Origin: Streptomyces sp. NBC_00510
GTDB taxonomy: Bacteria > Actinomycetota > Actinomycetes > Streptomycetales > Streptomycetaceae
Direction of reading: 5' to 3'
Length of the DNA stretch: 64,000 nt
Assembly (NCBI GenBank): GCA_036013505.1
Contig: CP107851.1
Coordinates: forward strand, 9,906,001-9,970,000
In this document: positions 25,335 to 34,173 of the stretch, one piece after another
Layout: each line of letters opens with the position of its first letter
Numbering within the stretch: the first letter of the stretch is position 1
Notes under the pieces: generated by a model
The model's database searches: none
Told to the model about the DNA's origin: nothing
The model's input: the letters and a program-made list of their open reading frames with translations, nothing else
Program-made: the position numbers and the translations under genes

Positions 25335-25717
25335 CTAGTCGCCCATGAACCACAGATAGCTGCCCGGCGTTGCCACACAGGCTTCGAGGAGCTTGGCGAG
25401 GTCGAGGAGAGCTGCCTTCTGCTGCTCGTCGCCGCAGTCCTTCGCCAGCTCGGCAACGTCTGCGCTGGCAACTTGAGCCTCTTGCTCGTTGAGCAGCGTG
25501 TCGCCGTACGGATCTACCCAGCCGAGCTTGCCCGAGCCATGACGATCAAGCCTGCCCAGCGCCCGCGCCAGCGCTTCACCATGGTGGTAAGACCCCCGCA
25601 GCAACGTGGCTCGGGAGGACCCTTTTCGGGCGGGCCGCCCCGAGTGAAGCTCAAGCTCGATCCCCATGACCTCTCCGTCAGCCTCGGACACCTCAGCTTT
25701 GTAGAGATCAATTTTTG
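25335..25717 (-). CDS. Hypothetical protein, start codon unclear
   Basis: A well-biased leftward frame of about 127 codons: KIDLYKAEVSEADGEVMGIE, ELHSGRPARKGSSRATLLRG, SYHHGEALARALGRLDRHGS, GWVDPYGDTLLNEQEA, ending TPGSYLWFMGD at 25335. Where a start is expected the sequence reads CTG ACA AAA ATT GAT, so ATG/GTG is replaced by CTG. These bases are also the inner edge of the right inverted repeat. Either the insertion destroyed the start codon or CTG is used. The product is hypothetical, about 127 residues, with no named domain. Confidence 0.5.
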
Positions 25718-25719
25718 TC

Positions 25720-26330
25720 AGATACGGCCGGGGTCGGAGCTGTCCATCTGCTGGCTGTAGAGGTGCTTCCTGCCCGTCAGAGCGGTCTGCAGTGGGGCCG
25801 CGCACTCGCCCCAGGCGGCTCTGCGTTCTCGATGTCGTCGTGGTCCGCTGGCGAGGCGTATGTGGCGGGCACCACCACTGGTCGGGACTCCGGCCCGCAG
25901 TGCGAGCGGGACCGGATTTGTCGTCGCCTGCACCCTGAGCTGCTCCAGGACCTTGTCGCCGTCCAGCGTGGACACTGCGACCACCGACCACCGACCGCCG
26001 TGCCTGACCCTGCGTCATGCCTGCGCGGTCTGCACCGGCAGATCCAAGGTAGGGGACCATGACCAGGATCCGGCCCTCCCGGAACAGATCCAGTGCCGCC
26101 TGCACAGCGGTGATCTTCTTCCCCGCCCCCCGTTCAGGACGCCAACGCGGCCCGCGCCCCTGCACAGCACGGCAGAGCGTGCAGGCAATCCCACCCACTG
26201 CCGGATACGCGCATTCGCCTCCACCTGGTGCTCCCGAAGCGCAAGCCCAGGCATTCTCGGGTTTCTCCTGCCGCGTTTCCTGCAGCCTGCCAGAGAGATC
26301 ATGCCGCTGCGAGCGAGCAACCAGATCATC
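25720..26330 (-). pseudogene. Helicase (SF2 type) remnant, multiply frameshifted
   Basis: Read leftwards, LREHQVEANARIRQWVGLP, then a degenerate Walker A region (GAGKKITAVQAALDLFREGR), ILVMVPYLDLPVQTAQA, then MVAVSTLDGDKVLEQLRVQA and PLQTALTGRKHLYSQQMDSS appear in succession, in at least three frames. This is the N-terminal half of a DEAD/SNF2-like helicase. The expected DEAH box should follow QQMD, but the sequence breaks there at the inverted repeat at 25729. No C-terminal half was found nearby. Confidence 0.65.
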
Positions 26331-26455
26331 CCGCACCACGGCTACGCCCCGGGGTACCGGACTGACAAACCGGCACCACCCCAGAGCGGGGGCAGCCTGA
26401 TGCCGGACGCCCCTCGTCATGTCCACGTATGCTCAGCCCGGCCTCGAATCATGAG

Positions 26456-26490
26456 GCAGGGGCAGGGGCAGGGGCAGGGGCAGGGGCAGG
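26456..26490 (+). repeat. GGGGCA hexanucleotide repeat upstream of a start codon
   Basis: About six tandem copies of GGGGCA directly precede the GGGAGAG ribosome binding site and ATG at 26501. Slippage here would change the leader length and perhaps the promoter or ribosome-binding context. Confidence 0.75.
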
Positions 26491-26500
26491 GAGAGAGCTC

Positions 26501-26809
26501 ATGTGGGACGGGATCGAACTGTGGCTGCGCAAGGCCGGCGGCCCGCTACTCATGGGCCTGGTCATGGCAGGCTTCGCGCTGGCCCGTGAGCAGTGGTGGC
26601 TGCCATGGCGCGTGGCAGTTCTCCTCATGAGCCTCGGGTCACTGGTGGGGTGCGGGGTCGAGACGTGGAAACTGCTCCGCAGCCGGGTCCCTGCCAAGAC
26701 GGCTCTGGATCGCCTGGAAACAGCCGGGAGCGGGGAAATCCCGTACCTGGGTTCGGATGCGCCCGCGATCCAGGATGCCCTCACCACCCCTCTTCCCCCG
26801 GGCCGATAA
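26501..26809 (+). CDS. Small membrane protein
   Basis: A 102-residue protein. ATG 26501 is preferred because GGGAGAG lies 5-11 bases upstream; the upstream ATG (26429) would translate the GGGGCA repeat as Gly-Ala. MWDGIELWLRKAGGPLLMGL is followed by two hydrophobic helices (LLMGLVMAGFALA, VAVLLMSLGSLVGCGVETW) and a soluble tail (LETAGSGEIPYLGSDAPAIQ). Function unknown. Its 3' end overlaps the convergent gene by 29 bp. Confidence 0.6.
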   Translation: MWDGIELWLRKAGGPLLMGLVMAGFALAREQWWLPWRVAVLLMSLGSLVGCGVETWKLLRSRVPAKTALDRLETAGSGEIPYLGSDAPAIQDALTTPLPPGR

Positions 26810-27338
26810 CAGCCTGCCCTACCTGATGGGCGAGATGATGAGCCCGCTCGTCCTCACCGCGGCGGACATGGACGTACACCGTATGCCCCACCGCCGGTTC
26901 ATGCTCAGCGGTGGAGTTGATGCACATCTGCACCCCCGTCCGCGCATACTCCACATCCAGCCCCAGCTCCGGCACAGCCGGCCAGCTCAGCCCCATCCAC
27001 GCCAGCTGCCCGCGTGCTCCAGACGCGACAAGAGGAAGGAAGCGCCCCAGGACGTCCTCCCCGACGACCTCCTCCGCACTGAGCTCCCCAGGCAGCAGCC
27101 GCGCGACTGCCTCCGGATCCTTGGGCAGCTCACCCGCCAGCAAACGGGAGCCACCCAAAGAGCACAACGCGCCGGGAAAGAGCTCACGGGCTTTCAGAGC
27201 ATCCGCAACATCCCCCAGTTCGGCGTCCACGAACACATGCCCGTCCCACTCCCCGCAACGCAGCAAAGCCGAAGCCACCGCCAGAGCCCGTCTCGCATCC
27301 AAGGTCCGGAAGACCGGATAGGCTACTGACACCCCCAC
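26781..27338 (-). CDS. Hypothetical protein
   Basis: A 185-residue protein, MGVSVAYPVFRTLDARRALA, with SALLRCGEWDGHVFVDAELG, VADALKARELFPGALCSL and a C-terminal EPAVGHTVYVHVRRGEDERA. Codon bias is good. GTG 27332 is an alternative start. No domain or signal peptide was recognised. It is convergent with the membrane protein gene and alone on its strand. Confidence 0.55.
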   Translation of the reverse strand: MGVSVAYPVFRTLDARRALAVASALLRCGEWDGHVFVDAELGDVADALKARELFPGALCSLGGSRLLAGELPKDPEAVARLLPGELSAEEVVGEDVLGRFLPLVASGARGQLAWMGLSWPAVPELGLDVEYARTGVQMCINSTAEHEPAVGHTVYVHVRRGEDERAHHLAHQVGQAVIGPGEEGW

Positions 27339-27746
27339 AAAATTTCCCCTCGCTCCAAGACAGAAATAGAAGAGATCCCCCGAGGGGGCATCACCTGTTT
27401 TGTCACCGCCTGGAAAAGCTGTTCATGGGGGAGCGTTGTGACCAGTGGTTGTTCACTTTGATCGACTGCTCTGGTTCTGTTCCGAGGCTGGTTCCTTGGC
27501 TGGTGGTGCGGTGATGTGATTGTTCACTGCTGCTGTTCAGTTGGGCCTGTCGTGTCGTGGCTTCGGGGATGCTCAGATTGTTTGGCTGGTGTGCAGTTCT
27601 AGCGGTTCGTCCCTGTGATGGTCATAGTGCAGCCCCCAGCCGTTATCTGGCACAACGCGACGGTCTTGCTCTTGCCGGTCCTGAGCTGCGGACGAGGTGG
27701 TATCTGAACCGTTCCGGGTTCGATAGGGACTCGGTGCCAGGACGGG
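27339..27746. other. AT-richer gap, no gene
   Basis: 27340-27420 is unusually AT-rich for this DNA and should hold the promoter of the leftward gene. TTGTTCACT occurs twice (near 27447 and 27519), a possible pair of half-sites. A small CCCCC-GA-GGGGG hairpin lies at 27377-27388. Confidence 0.4.
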
Positions 27747-28335
27747 GTGGAGGGGGATGACGAGCGATACCAGCCCTACCACCAGGGCGGCATCGTGTGG
27801 AACCCGCCTCTCGTCCTCACCCCCGAGCAGGAGCGTGCGAAAGAAGAGAAGGAGCGGGAGCACCGGAGGAAGTTCCTGCGGAACAGGGCGGAGTCTCGAG
27901 TACGGGGAATGCTCCTTGGTCTGGCGGTGGGGGAGACGCTGGGGGCCGCTGGCAGCAAGCTGCCGGCCGGCGGGCCGTTGCGGGCCGGCGTGAGTACCCA
28001 GTTGGCTTGCTTCACTGCGGAGGGCACCATCCGTGCGATGGTCCGCGGCAAGCACAAGGGCATCTGCCATCCGGCGTCGGTGGTCTGGCACGCGTACTGC
28101 CGGTGGGCGGCCTTGCAGGGCATCGAGGCCGAGCGGATGCGGCGTCGCTGGGCTCCCTACGACACCGAAACGGCGTGGCCGGACGGCTGGCTGGCGCAGG
28201 TATCTGTGCTGGCGGAGCGGAGCGGCGCGGCTCCGCGCCGGCGACGGTGGCGGCGCTGTCGAAGGTCGAGCAGGGCACCGTGGAGCGACCGGCGACGGAC
28301 AGCCGTGGCTACCATCTTCGGCCACGGGAGGGTCC
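27747..28335 (+). pseudogene. ADP-ribosylglycohydrolase, frameshifted and truncated
   Basis: From GTG 27747 the product carries an N-terminal charged helix (PEQERAKEEKEREHRRKFLR) and the start of the ADP-ribosylglycohydrolase (DraG/ARH) fold: VRGMLLGLAVGETLGAAG, QLACFTAEGTIRAMVRGKHK, VVWHAYCRWAALQGIEAERM. Near 28230 an indel moves the frame, and SAPATVAALSKVEQGTVERP then DSRGYH follow before homology stops. Family members are about 300 residues or more, so the catalytic C-terminal half with its second metal-binding Asp cluster is missing. Native activity would remove ADP-ribose from proteins or small substrates. Confidence 0.75.
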
Positions 28336-28481
28336 CGGCCGTCCTTGCTCGAGCACGGCAGCAAAGTCGACCTTGTTCAGGGTGTCCTTTCGAAGCACCC
28401 GCGCCGGGCGGCATCGCCTGGTGTGTAGGTCTCGTCGCTGGCGTCGTGGCCACCGAGACGGAGCCCCGTCCGGTCAAAAGG

Positions 28482-28937
28482 TCAGCTCTCTCGCATGAGG
28501 GTGGCGAGGGCGGTGGACCAGTTGACGTGATCGAATTCTGTGCCGGGTGGGACCAGCCGGTATGTCTCTTCGAGCCATTTCTGCAACTGGACCAGGTTCA
28601 TCTCGAAGAGGCTTGACATGTCGTGTACCTCGAGTCGCAGGAGTACCACCTGGCGGCCACGGACACGTGAGGGCCACAACCGTACATCCCCGATTCCGCT
28701 GGGTTCTCCCGTTCCTTGAAGGAGCACGTCACGCGAGATCGTCCAGCGGACGACGGAGTCTTCGGGTGTGTGCAGGGCCAGGGAAACAACGAGGGGATCG
28801 GCCTCGTCGTAGCAGAACTCGGCGTCGTGAGGGATGCGGAGTGAAGGGATGAGGATCCTGTCGGCGCGTAGGCGTAGCGGCCGGATGCGGCGTACGGGGC
28901 GCTTGCGTGTCGGGAAGTCTGGTTGCTGGTTGGGCAC
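28482..28937 (-). CDS. SsgA-like sporulation/cell-division protein (SALP)
   Basis: A 151-residue protein from GTG 28937 (MPNQQPDFPTRKRPVRRIRP). The SsgA core is clear: FCYDEADPLVVSLALHTPED, VVRWTISRDVLLQGTGEPSG, GDVRLWPSRVRGRQVVLLRL and LFEMNLVQLQKWLEETYRLV. SALPs are specific to morphologically complex actinomycetes and control septum placement and peptidoglycan remodelling. The basic 25-residue N-terminus is an extra. The longer upstream frame is not coding. This is the best lineage marker for Streptomyces in the window. Confidence 0.88.
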   Translation of the reverse strand: MPNQQPDFPTRKRPVRRIRPLRLRADRILIPSLRIPHDAEFCYDEADPLVVSLALHTPEDSVVRWTISRDVLLQGTGEPSGIGDVRLWPSRVRGRQVVLLRLEVHDMSSLFEMNLVQLQKWLEETYRLVPPGTEFDHVNWSTALATLMRES

Positions 28938-29435
28938 GGACCGGCCTCTTTCGAATGGTGGGAACTCCTCTACTGTGGCCCGGAGGACGCCGGCTGGGCA
29001 TCGGTAACCCGACCAGGCGCATGGCTTATATGGGGAGCGGGACGGCGCGAGAGCACGGGGGAAATGACAGGGGTGACGCTTGTAGGCGTTGGCCTCTGTG
29101 CGCGTGCACGCGTCAGAGCCGGGCTTCGAGGTCTTCCTCGCGGCCGGCTGTGAGTCATGGGTCCGGTGCTCGGTTCTCACCTTTCCTATGAGGTCTGGTG
29201 TGTTCGCGTCCTTGGTTGCTGCCCGGTCCGGGCGTTGCGCGGTGTGTGGAGCTCGGCGGCTGTGACGGTGGTGGGAGGGAACGGTTTTACGTCGGTCGTG
29301 TTCCCCTGGGGCGGGAGTGGGAGGTGGGAGTGCTTCGCTCACGGCTCGTCGTTCGGTTGCGCGGTGGGGAATTGAGGTGGGCGGCGCGCAGTGAATCGCC
29401 GGGTCGGCGACCGGCGTCTGCCGGATCGCAGGTGG
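28938..29435. other. Gap without a convincing gene
   Basis: This contains the SALP upstream region. Short ORFs on the plus strand have poor bias and no ribosome binding site. Nothing else is recognised. Confidence 0.35.
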
Positions 29436-30155
29436 CTACCGCTGCGGTGGCTGGAGGGTGAGTTCGTGGCGGAGGATGCGGGCCAGTTCGGCGGGCTGGG
29501 AGAGGAACGGGCTGTGGCCGGAGTGCAGGCGGACGGTTCGCTGGGCGCGGGTGGCCATGGCTTCCTGGAGGGGTAGCGGGATGGCGAGGTCCTGCTCGCA
29601 CAGGATGTAGGTGCTGGGGATGGTGCGCCAGGCGGTCTGGGTGAGGGGTTGGGTGACCGATGCCAGGGATTGGCGGCCGAGTTTGGCGGCTGCTTGTTGT
29701 GCCAGGTGTGGTTCGACGTCGTTGTACAACGCGTGCGTAGCCTGGGCCGCTTCGAAGTAGCCGTGGTCGGCGTGGCCCTGGGGTTCCTCGTGGACGTCCC
29801 AGAACGGCGGATAGACGCCGCCGACCAGGGACAGGACCGAGTCGCCGGCGTCCTGCATCAGGGCGCTGAGGTAGATGACGCGCTCGACGTTGCCGGCTGC
29901 CGCGGCGGCTTCGGTGACAGGGCATCCCCCGTAGGAGTGGCCGACCACCACGGTCGGTCCGCCGACGGCCGCGATGGCCTTGGCCACGGCTTCCGCATCG
30001 TCGTACAGGCCACCCAGGACTGCCGGGTCTTGCCCGCTGCTGGGCAGGGCGACGGTACGTACGTCGAGGTCGGGGAGCTGCTCGACCAGTGGCTGCCAGC
30101 ACCAGGTGCCATGCCAGGCGCCGTGGACCAGGACGAGGGTGGGGAGTGTGCTCAC
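29436..30155 (-). CDS. Alpha/beta-fold hydrolase
   Basis: A 239-residue protein from GTG 30155 (MSTLPTLVLVHGAWHGTWCW). The oxyanion loop HGAWHG, nucleophile elbow VVVGHSYGG (Ser) and C-terminal HSGHSPFLSQP (His) make a complete triad-type esterase. It resembles the salicylate-esterase-like hydrolases often found beside regulators. It lies 80 bp downstream of the LAL regulator gene on the same strand and is probably its target or co-transcribed. Substrate unknown. Confidence 0.85.
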   Translation of the reverse strand: MSTLPTLVLVHGAWHGTWCWQPLVEQLPDLDVRTVALPSSGQDPAVLGGLYDDAEAVAKAIAAVGGPTVVVGHSYGGCPVTEAAAAAGNVERVIYLSALMQDAGDSVLSLVGGVYPPFWDVHEEPQGHADHGYFEAAQATHALYNDVEPHLAQQAAAKLGRQSLASVTQPLTQTAWRTIPSTYILCEQDLAIPLPLQEAMATRAQRTVRLHSGHSPFLSQPAELARILRHELTLQPPQR

Positions 30156-30235
30156 GTGCTGGGTCTTTCTGAGGTGAAGTGGCAGGGCCCGGCCTCTTGC
30201 TGCTCGGGTGGTGTGAGGAGGTAGATGACGGGGGG

Positions 30236-33022
30236 TCAGGCTTCGAGGGCGTCGCGGAGCATGCCTCGGGTGGTGATGCCCAGCTTGGGGTAGATCTGGT
30301 AGAGGTGGGCGCCCACGGTGCGGTGGGAGAGGAACAGGCGCTCGGCTATCTGTTTGTTGGTCAGGCCCGAGGCCGCCAGCCGGGCTATCTCCAGTTCCTG
30401 GGGGGTGAGGGTATGCGGTGTGGTGGTGCCGGGTCGCCGTTTGGCTGTGCCTGCGGCGCGTAGTTCGGTCTCGGCGCGCTCCGTCCAGGGAGCGGCTCCC
30501 AGGTGCTGGAAGGCGGACAGTGCTGCTGCCAGCGGCCCCCTGGATTCGGTGGTGGCCCTGCTGCGTCGTAGTCGTTCGCCGTAGGCGAGCTGGACGCGGG
30601 CGTAGTCGAAGGTCCACCGCTGCGCGCCGGGTACGGCGAGGGCGTGGGCGAACTGGTCGAGGGCCTGGTTGTCGTCGGTAGCGGTCAGGGCGGTACAGGC
30701 GTGGGTGAGCAGGGCGTGCCGTGAGGAGAGTCCGGTGATGCCGGCTTCGCGCATGGCGTGGGCGTGGGCGGCGGCCTCCTGGTGCCGGTTGGTGCGTATG
30801 GCGGCTTCGACCAGGTCCATCGTCGCCCACAGTGCGTGGGGGGCGTGTGAGGCGAGGTGGCCGGCGGGGCTGATGGCGGTGGCGTGTTCGTAGGCGCCGG
30901 CGAAGTCTCCGCGTCCCAGGGCTGCCAGCCCTGCGGCGTGGTGGGCGTAGTGTGCGGCGCCCAATGCCTTGCGGCGTGTTGCCCAGTGGATGACTCTCTC
31001 GGCGGTCGCGTCCGCGGCGTCGGCGTCGCCGGTGGCGGCGGCGAGGAGGGCTTTGGCGTAGTGGAAGTACCAGGCGAAACCTGTGTAGCGGTGGGTCTCG
31101 CACAGCTGGATGCCCTCGTCGGCAAGGTGCGCGGCTTCGTCCCACATCCCGGTGAGGTAGTCGTCCAGGATGAGGTGGATCAGCCCGGCCATGTGCCGGC
31201 GGGCCGGCCCGCCGTCTCGCCCCATGCGGACCATGCGCCATTGTGCTTCTCGGAGGTCTGCGAGGCGGTCGACATACAGGGCCGCCGAGCCGATGCGCTG
31301 GAGCTGGGCCGGGTCGGTCGTCTCGGGTGGTTCGGCGACCAGTTCGTCGAGTTCCTTGATGGCCGCGGCCCCGGTGCGGGCCGGGTCGGAGAAGGTCTTG
31401 CCCAGCGCGGACAGCACTGGCGGGGCTGCGGGTGTGAGCTTGTCCAGCGCACGGTGGTAGGGCTGCCACGGTTCGGGCCGGGCAGCGAAGAAGCACACCA
31501 GGGCGAGGGTGTGCAGGGCGTCGATGAGTGCTTTGTTGTCGGCGTGGTAGCCGTGGGTTCCGGTTTCGATGGCGTCGACGAGCAGGGTGTGTGCGGCGTC
31601 GATGTTGCTGTTGCTGTTGCTGTTGAGGATGAGGACGGCGGCGGCCGCGGCGGCGTGCAGGGAGCTTTCGGGATCGGTGTGGGTGTGCCGTGCGTCGTCC
31701 AGGAGTTTTTGGGCGCTGGGCAGTGCCCCGGTGGCCTCGGCGCCGATGTAGGCGGCGGTGGCGAGGCGGCGGCTGCGTCCGGGGCCGGGCGGCGTGAGGT
31801 CCGCGGCTCGGATCAGGGTGCGCATGCCGCCGATGGCATCACCGCGGTGCAAGGTGATGCGGGCCGCGGTCTCCAGGAGGGCGGCCACGCTCTCGTCGGG
31901 TTCCAAGGTGGCCTCGCCCAGGTGCCAGGCCCGGCGTTCGGGCTGGTCCACCAGGACCTGGGCCAGCGCCGTGTGGACGGCCCGCCGCTGGCTGCTGGTG
32001 GCGTTGTTCACGACGGCGGAGCGGATGAGGGGATGGCGGAACCTCAGCCGTCGTGCACCCTCGTCGATGTGGACCAGGTGCTCGCGTTCGGCGGGTCCCA
32101 GGTCTTCCAGGTCGTAGCCGTCGTTGGTCTGCCGTGAGGCGGCCTGCAGGACGCCGAGATCCCCGACGCCTTCCAGCGCGGCGAGCAGCAGCAGGCGCTG
32201 GGAGGACTGGGGCAGGCTGGTGATGCGGGAGCCGAAGACGGTTTCCAGGCGATGGCTGAGCGGCAGTACGGCCGGGATGTTGCCGCTTGTTGGTCCTGGG
32301 GTGGCCGGCATGGCGGACGGCAGTTCCAGCAGGGCGAGCGGGTTGCCGCAGGCGACGGTCAGCAGGCGGTGGTGGGCGCTGGGGACCAGGTTTGGTGAGG
32401 TGCGGGCGACCAGATCGGCAGCTGACTTCTCGTCCAGCGGCTGCAGCCGGTACTCGGGCAGGACGCCGCAGCCGTTCGGGCTGTGTGATACGGATCGTGA
32501 CGCGGCGAGAAAGCTCACACGGATGCCGGCCGCCCGGCGCGCTACGAAACCCAGGACGGCCGCACTGGCCTGGTCCAGCCAGGGCAGGTCGTCGATCACC
32601 AGCAGAAGTGGGTCTCCGGCCGCGACCGTCTGCAGCAGGAGCAGCACGGCGTTGGAGACCATCAGCGTTTGGGGCGGCGAGCCGCTTTCGAAGCCGAGTG
32701 CCACGCGCAGGGCCTTACGGAAGGGCACCTCCAGATCCTCGAGCTCACGCTGGAAGGGAAACAGGACCTGGTTGAGACCCGAGTAGCTGCAGCTCGCCTC
32801 GAACTCCACACCGGCGGCTCGCAGCACCCGGGTGCCCTCGGCGTGGGCACCCGCCGCGACGGCGTCCAGCACTGCTGTCTTCCCGACCCCGGCGTCCCCC
32901 GAGACCAGCAGTGCTCCGCCTTCGGCGCCCAGGCCCGCGAGCTCGCGGATCGTGTGCAGATCGCGGTCCCGACCGATCAGCGCACGGGCCGTATCGCGCT
33001 GGGAAGAGTCACTACCGATCAC
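30236..33022 (-). CDS. LAL-type LuxR regulator (AAA-like ATPase + HTH)
   Basis: A 928-residue protein. GTG 33022 (MIGSDSSQRDTARALIGRDR) follows GGAAG. Walker A GDAGVGKT is at residues 42-49 and a Walker B-like LLLVIDDLPWLDQ near 135. A long TPR-like middle region follows, and a C-terminal LuxR helix-turn-helix (LTPQELEIARLAASGLTNKQ, IAERLFLSHRTVGAHL). A (GTTGCT)n-type run around 31600 encodes NSNSNSN. LAL proteins are pathway-level activators in Streptomyces; the adjacent hydrolase gene is the nearest candidate target. An N-terminal extension to 33451 lacks coding bias. Confidence 0.9.
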   Translation of the reverse strand: MIGSDSSQRDTARALIGRDRDLHTIRELAGLGAEGGALLVSGDAGVGKTAVLDAVAAGAHAEGTRVLRAAGVEFEASCSYSGLNQVLFPFQRELEDLEVPFRKALRVALGFESGSPPQTLMVSNAVLLLLQTVAAGDPLLLVIDDLPWLDQASAAVLGFVARRAAGIRVSFLAASRSVSHSPNGCGVLPEYRLQPLDEKSAADLVARTSPNLVPSAHHRLLTVACGNPLALLELPSAMPATPGPTSGNIPAVLPLSHRLETVFGSRITSLPQSSQRLLLLAALEGVGDLGVLQAASRQTNDGYDLEDLGPAEREHLVHIDEGARRLRFRHPLIRSAVVNNATSSQRRAVHTALAQVLVDQPERRAWHLGEATLEPDESVAALLETAARITLHRGDAIGGMRTLIRAADLTPPGPGRSRRLATAAYIGAEATGALPSAQKLLDDARHTHTDPESSLHAAAAAAVLILNSNSNSNIDAAHTLLVDAIETGTHGYHADNKALIDALHTLALVCFFAARPEPWQPYHRALDKLTPAAPPVLSALGKTFSDPARTGAAAIKELDELVAEPPETTDPAQLQRIGSAALYVDRLADLREAQWRMVRMGRDGGPARRHMAGLIHLILDDYLTGMWDEAAHLADEGIQLCETHRYTGFAWYFHYAKALLAAATGDADAADATAERVIHWATRRKALGAAHYAHHAAGLAALGRGDFAGAYEHATAISPAGHLASHAPHALWATMDLVEAAIRTNRHQEAAAHAHAMREAGITGLSSRHALLTHACTALTATDDNQALDQFAHALAVPGAQRWTFDYARVQLAYGERLRRSRATTESRGPLAAALSAFQHLGAAPWTERAETELRAAGTAKRRPGTTTPHTLTPQELEIARLAASGLTNKQIAERLFLSHRTVGAHLYQIYPKLGITTRGMLRDALEA

Positions 33023-33227
33023 TGCTTGCTTCCGTTTCTTTTGCGAGCCGGGGGATGGGCATGGAGCAGAGCCGCACAGCGGCGTCTGGCGCAGGAGGCG
33101 ACCTGCAGCGCCTGGACAAACAGGCATCGGCGAGGCTGGTCGACCGTGCCGGCCGAAGCCGTGTGCGGCCGGCGGGCGGTCGCCGGCTGGGCGGCGGCCA
33201 GGGGTAGGGCCTGTGTGCAGACTCCGG

Positions 33228-33533
33228 TCAGCCCCCGGCGAGGCAGCCGGGGCCGGTGATCGACGTGTCGAGGTTGTCGGCAATGTCGGGTGTCCGATGA
33301 GTGCTGTCCGCGGCCGGCGGGCCCGGCCGGCGGGGGAGCCTGCCGATGCTCGGCAGCCGAGGACTGCTGGGGCTGTGCACGCAGAGCCGTTCGCCGGCGC
33401 CGGCGTGGAAGACCGGCGGCGCGGCGGGCCCCCCGTCGCGGACGGGGTCAACGCGGCGAAGGTGGTCCGTGCCGGAGATCGAGGGCGCTGGGTCGTGGTC
33501 GTACAAGGTTCGTCCTCGGTCCCGAGTCGGCAC
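33228..33533 (-). pseudogene. Fossil PNPOx-family gene
   Basis: Read leftwards, TRTVPTRDRGRTLYDHDPAP, GTDHLRRVDPVRDGGPAAPP, AGAGERLCVHSPSSPRLPS and a terminal LDTSITGPGCLAG align with the intact PNPOx gene at 43114-43689 (TVPTRSRERASYDRDL, FVRDGAPVVLPTLYARVGER, LDPSIAAPGYLTE). The middle of the gene, including the FMN-binding HHSINYRSVVVHG part, is deleted. This is one half of a fossil divergon. Confidence 0.8.
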
Positions 33534-33584
33534 GGTGCGGGTGGCGGCCGCGGCTGTGGAGAGCGAGACAGAAATGACGGAAAC

Positions 33585-33965
33585 CCTTTGCGCTAGTTCA
33601 AAATGTTGTTTGCGCTAGGAGAATACATCCTTACGGGACATCCTGCCGCGCAGGACCAGGTGGCTCCGCCATCGAGGGTTACGGTTCCGACCTGCAGGTC
33701 GGCCGTCCTCATCGGTGATCAAGTCATGTCGACCGGGTCCGCGGTCATTACCGGCTCGGGCGTCGCGGCGCGCTGCCGCAGCGGCATGAAGGTCTGGGTC
33801 CTGCCTGGTGCCCGACGGGATCGGGGCGATTGTCCAGCTACTGGATTGCGGCGCCCGGCGCCTTTCCCCCGGACTTCCTGCCGGACATATCCGCATCACC
33901 GTCCTGCCGGCATGGCGGAGGAGGTTCCGGCCTTGGCCGACGCTGTTGCCGCGCGCACCGCTGAG
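33585..33965 (+). pseudogene. Fossil MocR/PdxR-type regulator gene
   Basis: After CCTTTGCGCTAG (33585-33596, matching CCTTTGCACTAG at 43794 in the intact divergon) the start LGEYILTGHPAA matches IGEYTFTGRGAM. After a large deletion the C-terminus follows in shifted frames: GMKVWV, VPDGIGAIVQLLDCGARRLS, HIRITVLPA and EEVPALADAVAAR, corresponding to NVWVPVPDETGVVTRLL, GIRITISPL and DEVPALADAIAAT of the intact gene. The winged helix and PLP-binding core are gone. Confidence 0.8.
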
Positions 33966-34173
33966 GACAGCCTTGGGCGGCTTGGGTTGTACACATTCCG
34001 GCCGGTACCCCGGCTGCGCGATCCCGGAGGCCGGCCTGCGGCTTCCCCTGCTTGCCGTGGTGCTGGGTCTCACCGAGCGGGCAGTGCCGTGACTGGCCGA
34101 GGTGGTGTTCTGCAGGGCGGCGCCGTTTCGTGCTGTGGCACAGCGTGGCGGTGCCGCAGGCTCACCCGGGTCG

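Larger units (their letters stand above)
25243..25729. mobile_element. 487-bp unit bounded by IS-type inverted repeats
   Basis: The left end reads GGCCGTGTCTGACAAA (25243-25258). The right end, read inward, is GGCCGTATCTGACAAA (25729-25714), with 15 of 16 bases matching. The left end is followed by the last 19 codons of an IS5-like transposase. The right end lies exactly where the leftward helicase pseudogene breaks off. The interior is filled by an unrelated small gene instead of the transposase body. This suggests a deletion derivative of an IS5-like element that now holds a passenger. No clean target duplication is visible; CTAG occurs only at the left. Confidence 0.45.

Noticed and set aside
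31595..31625. TTGCTG-type microsatellite as an independent element
   Set aside because: It is an in-frame Asn-Ser run inside the LAL regulator and has no sign of being mobile or regulatory.
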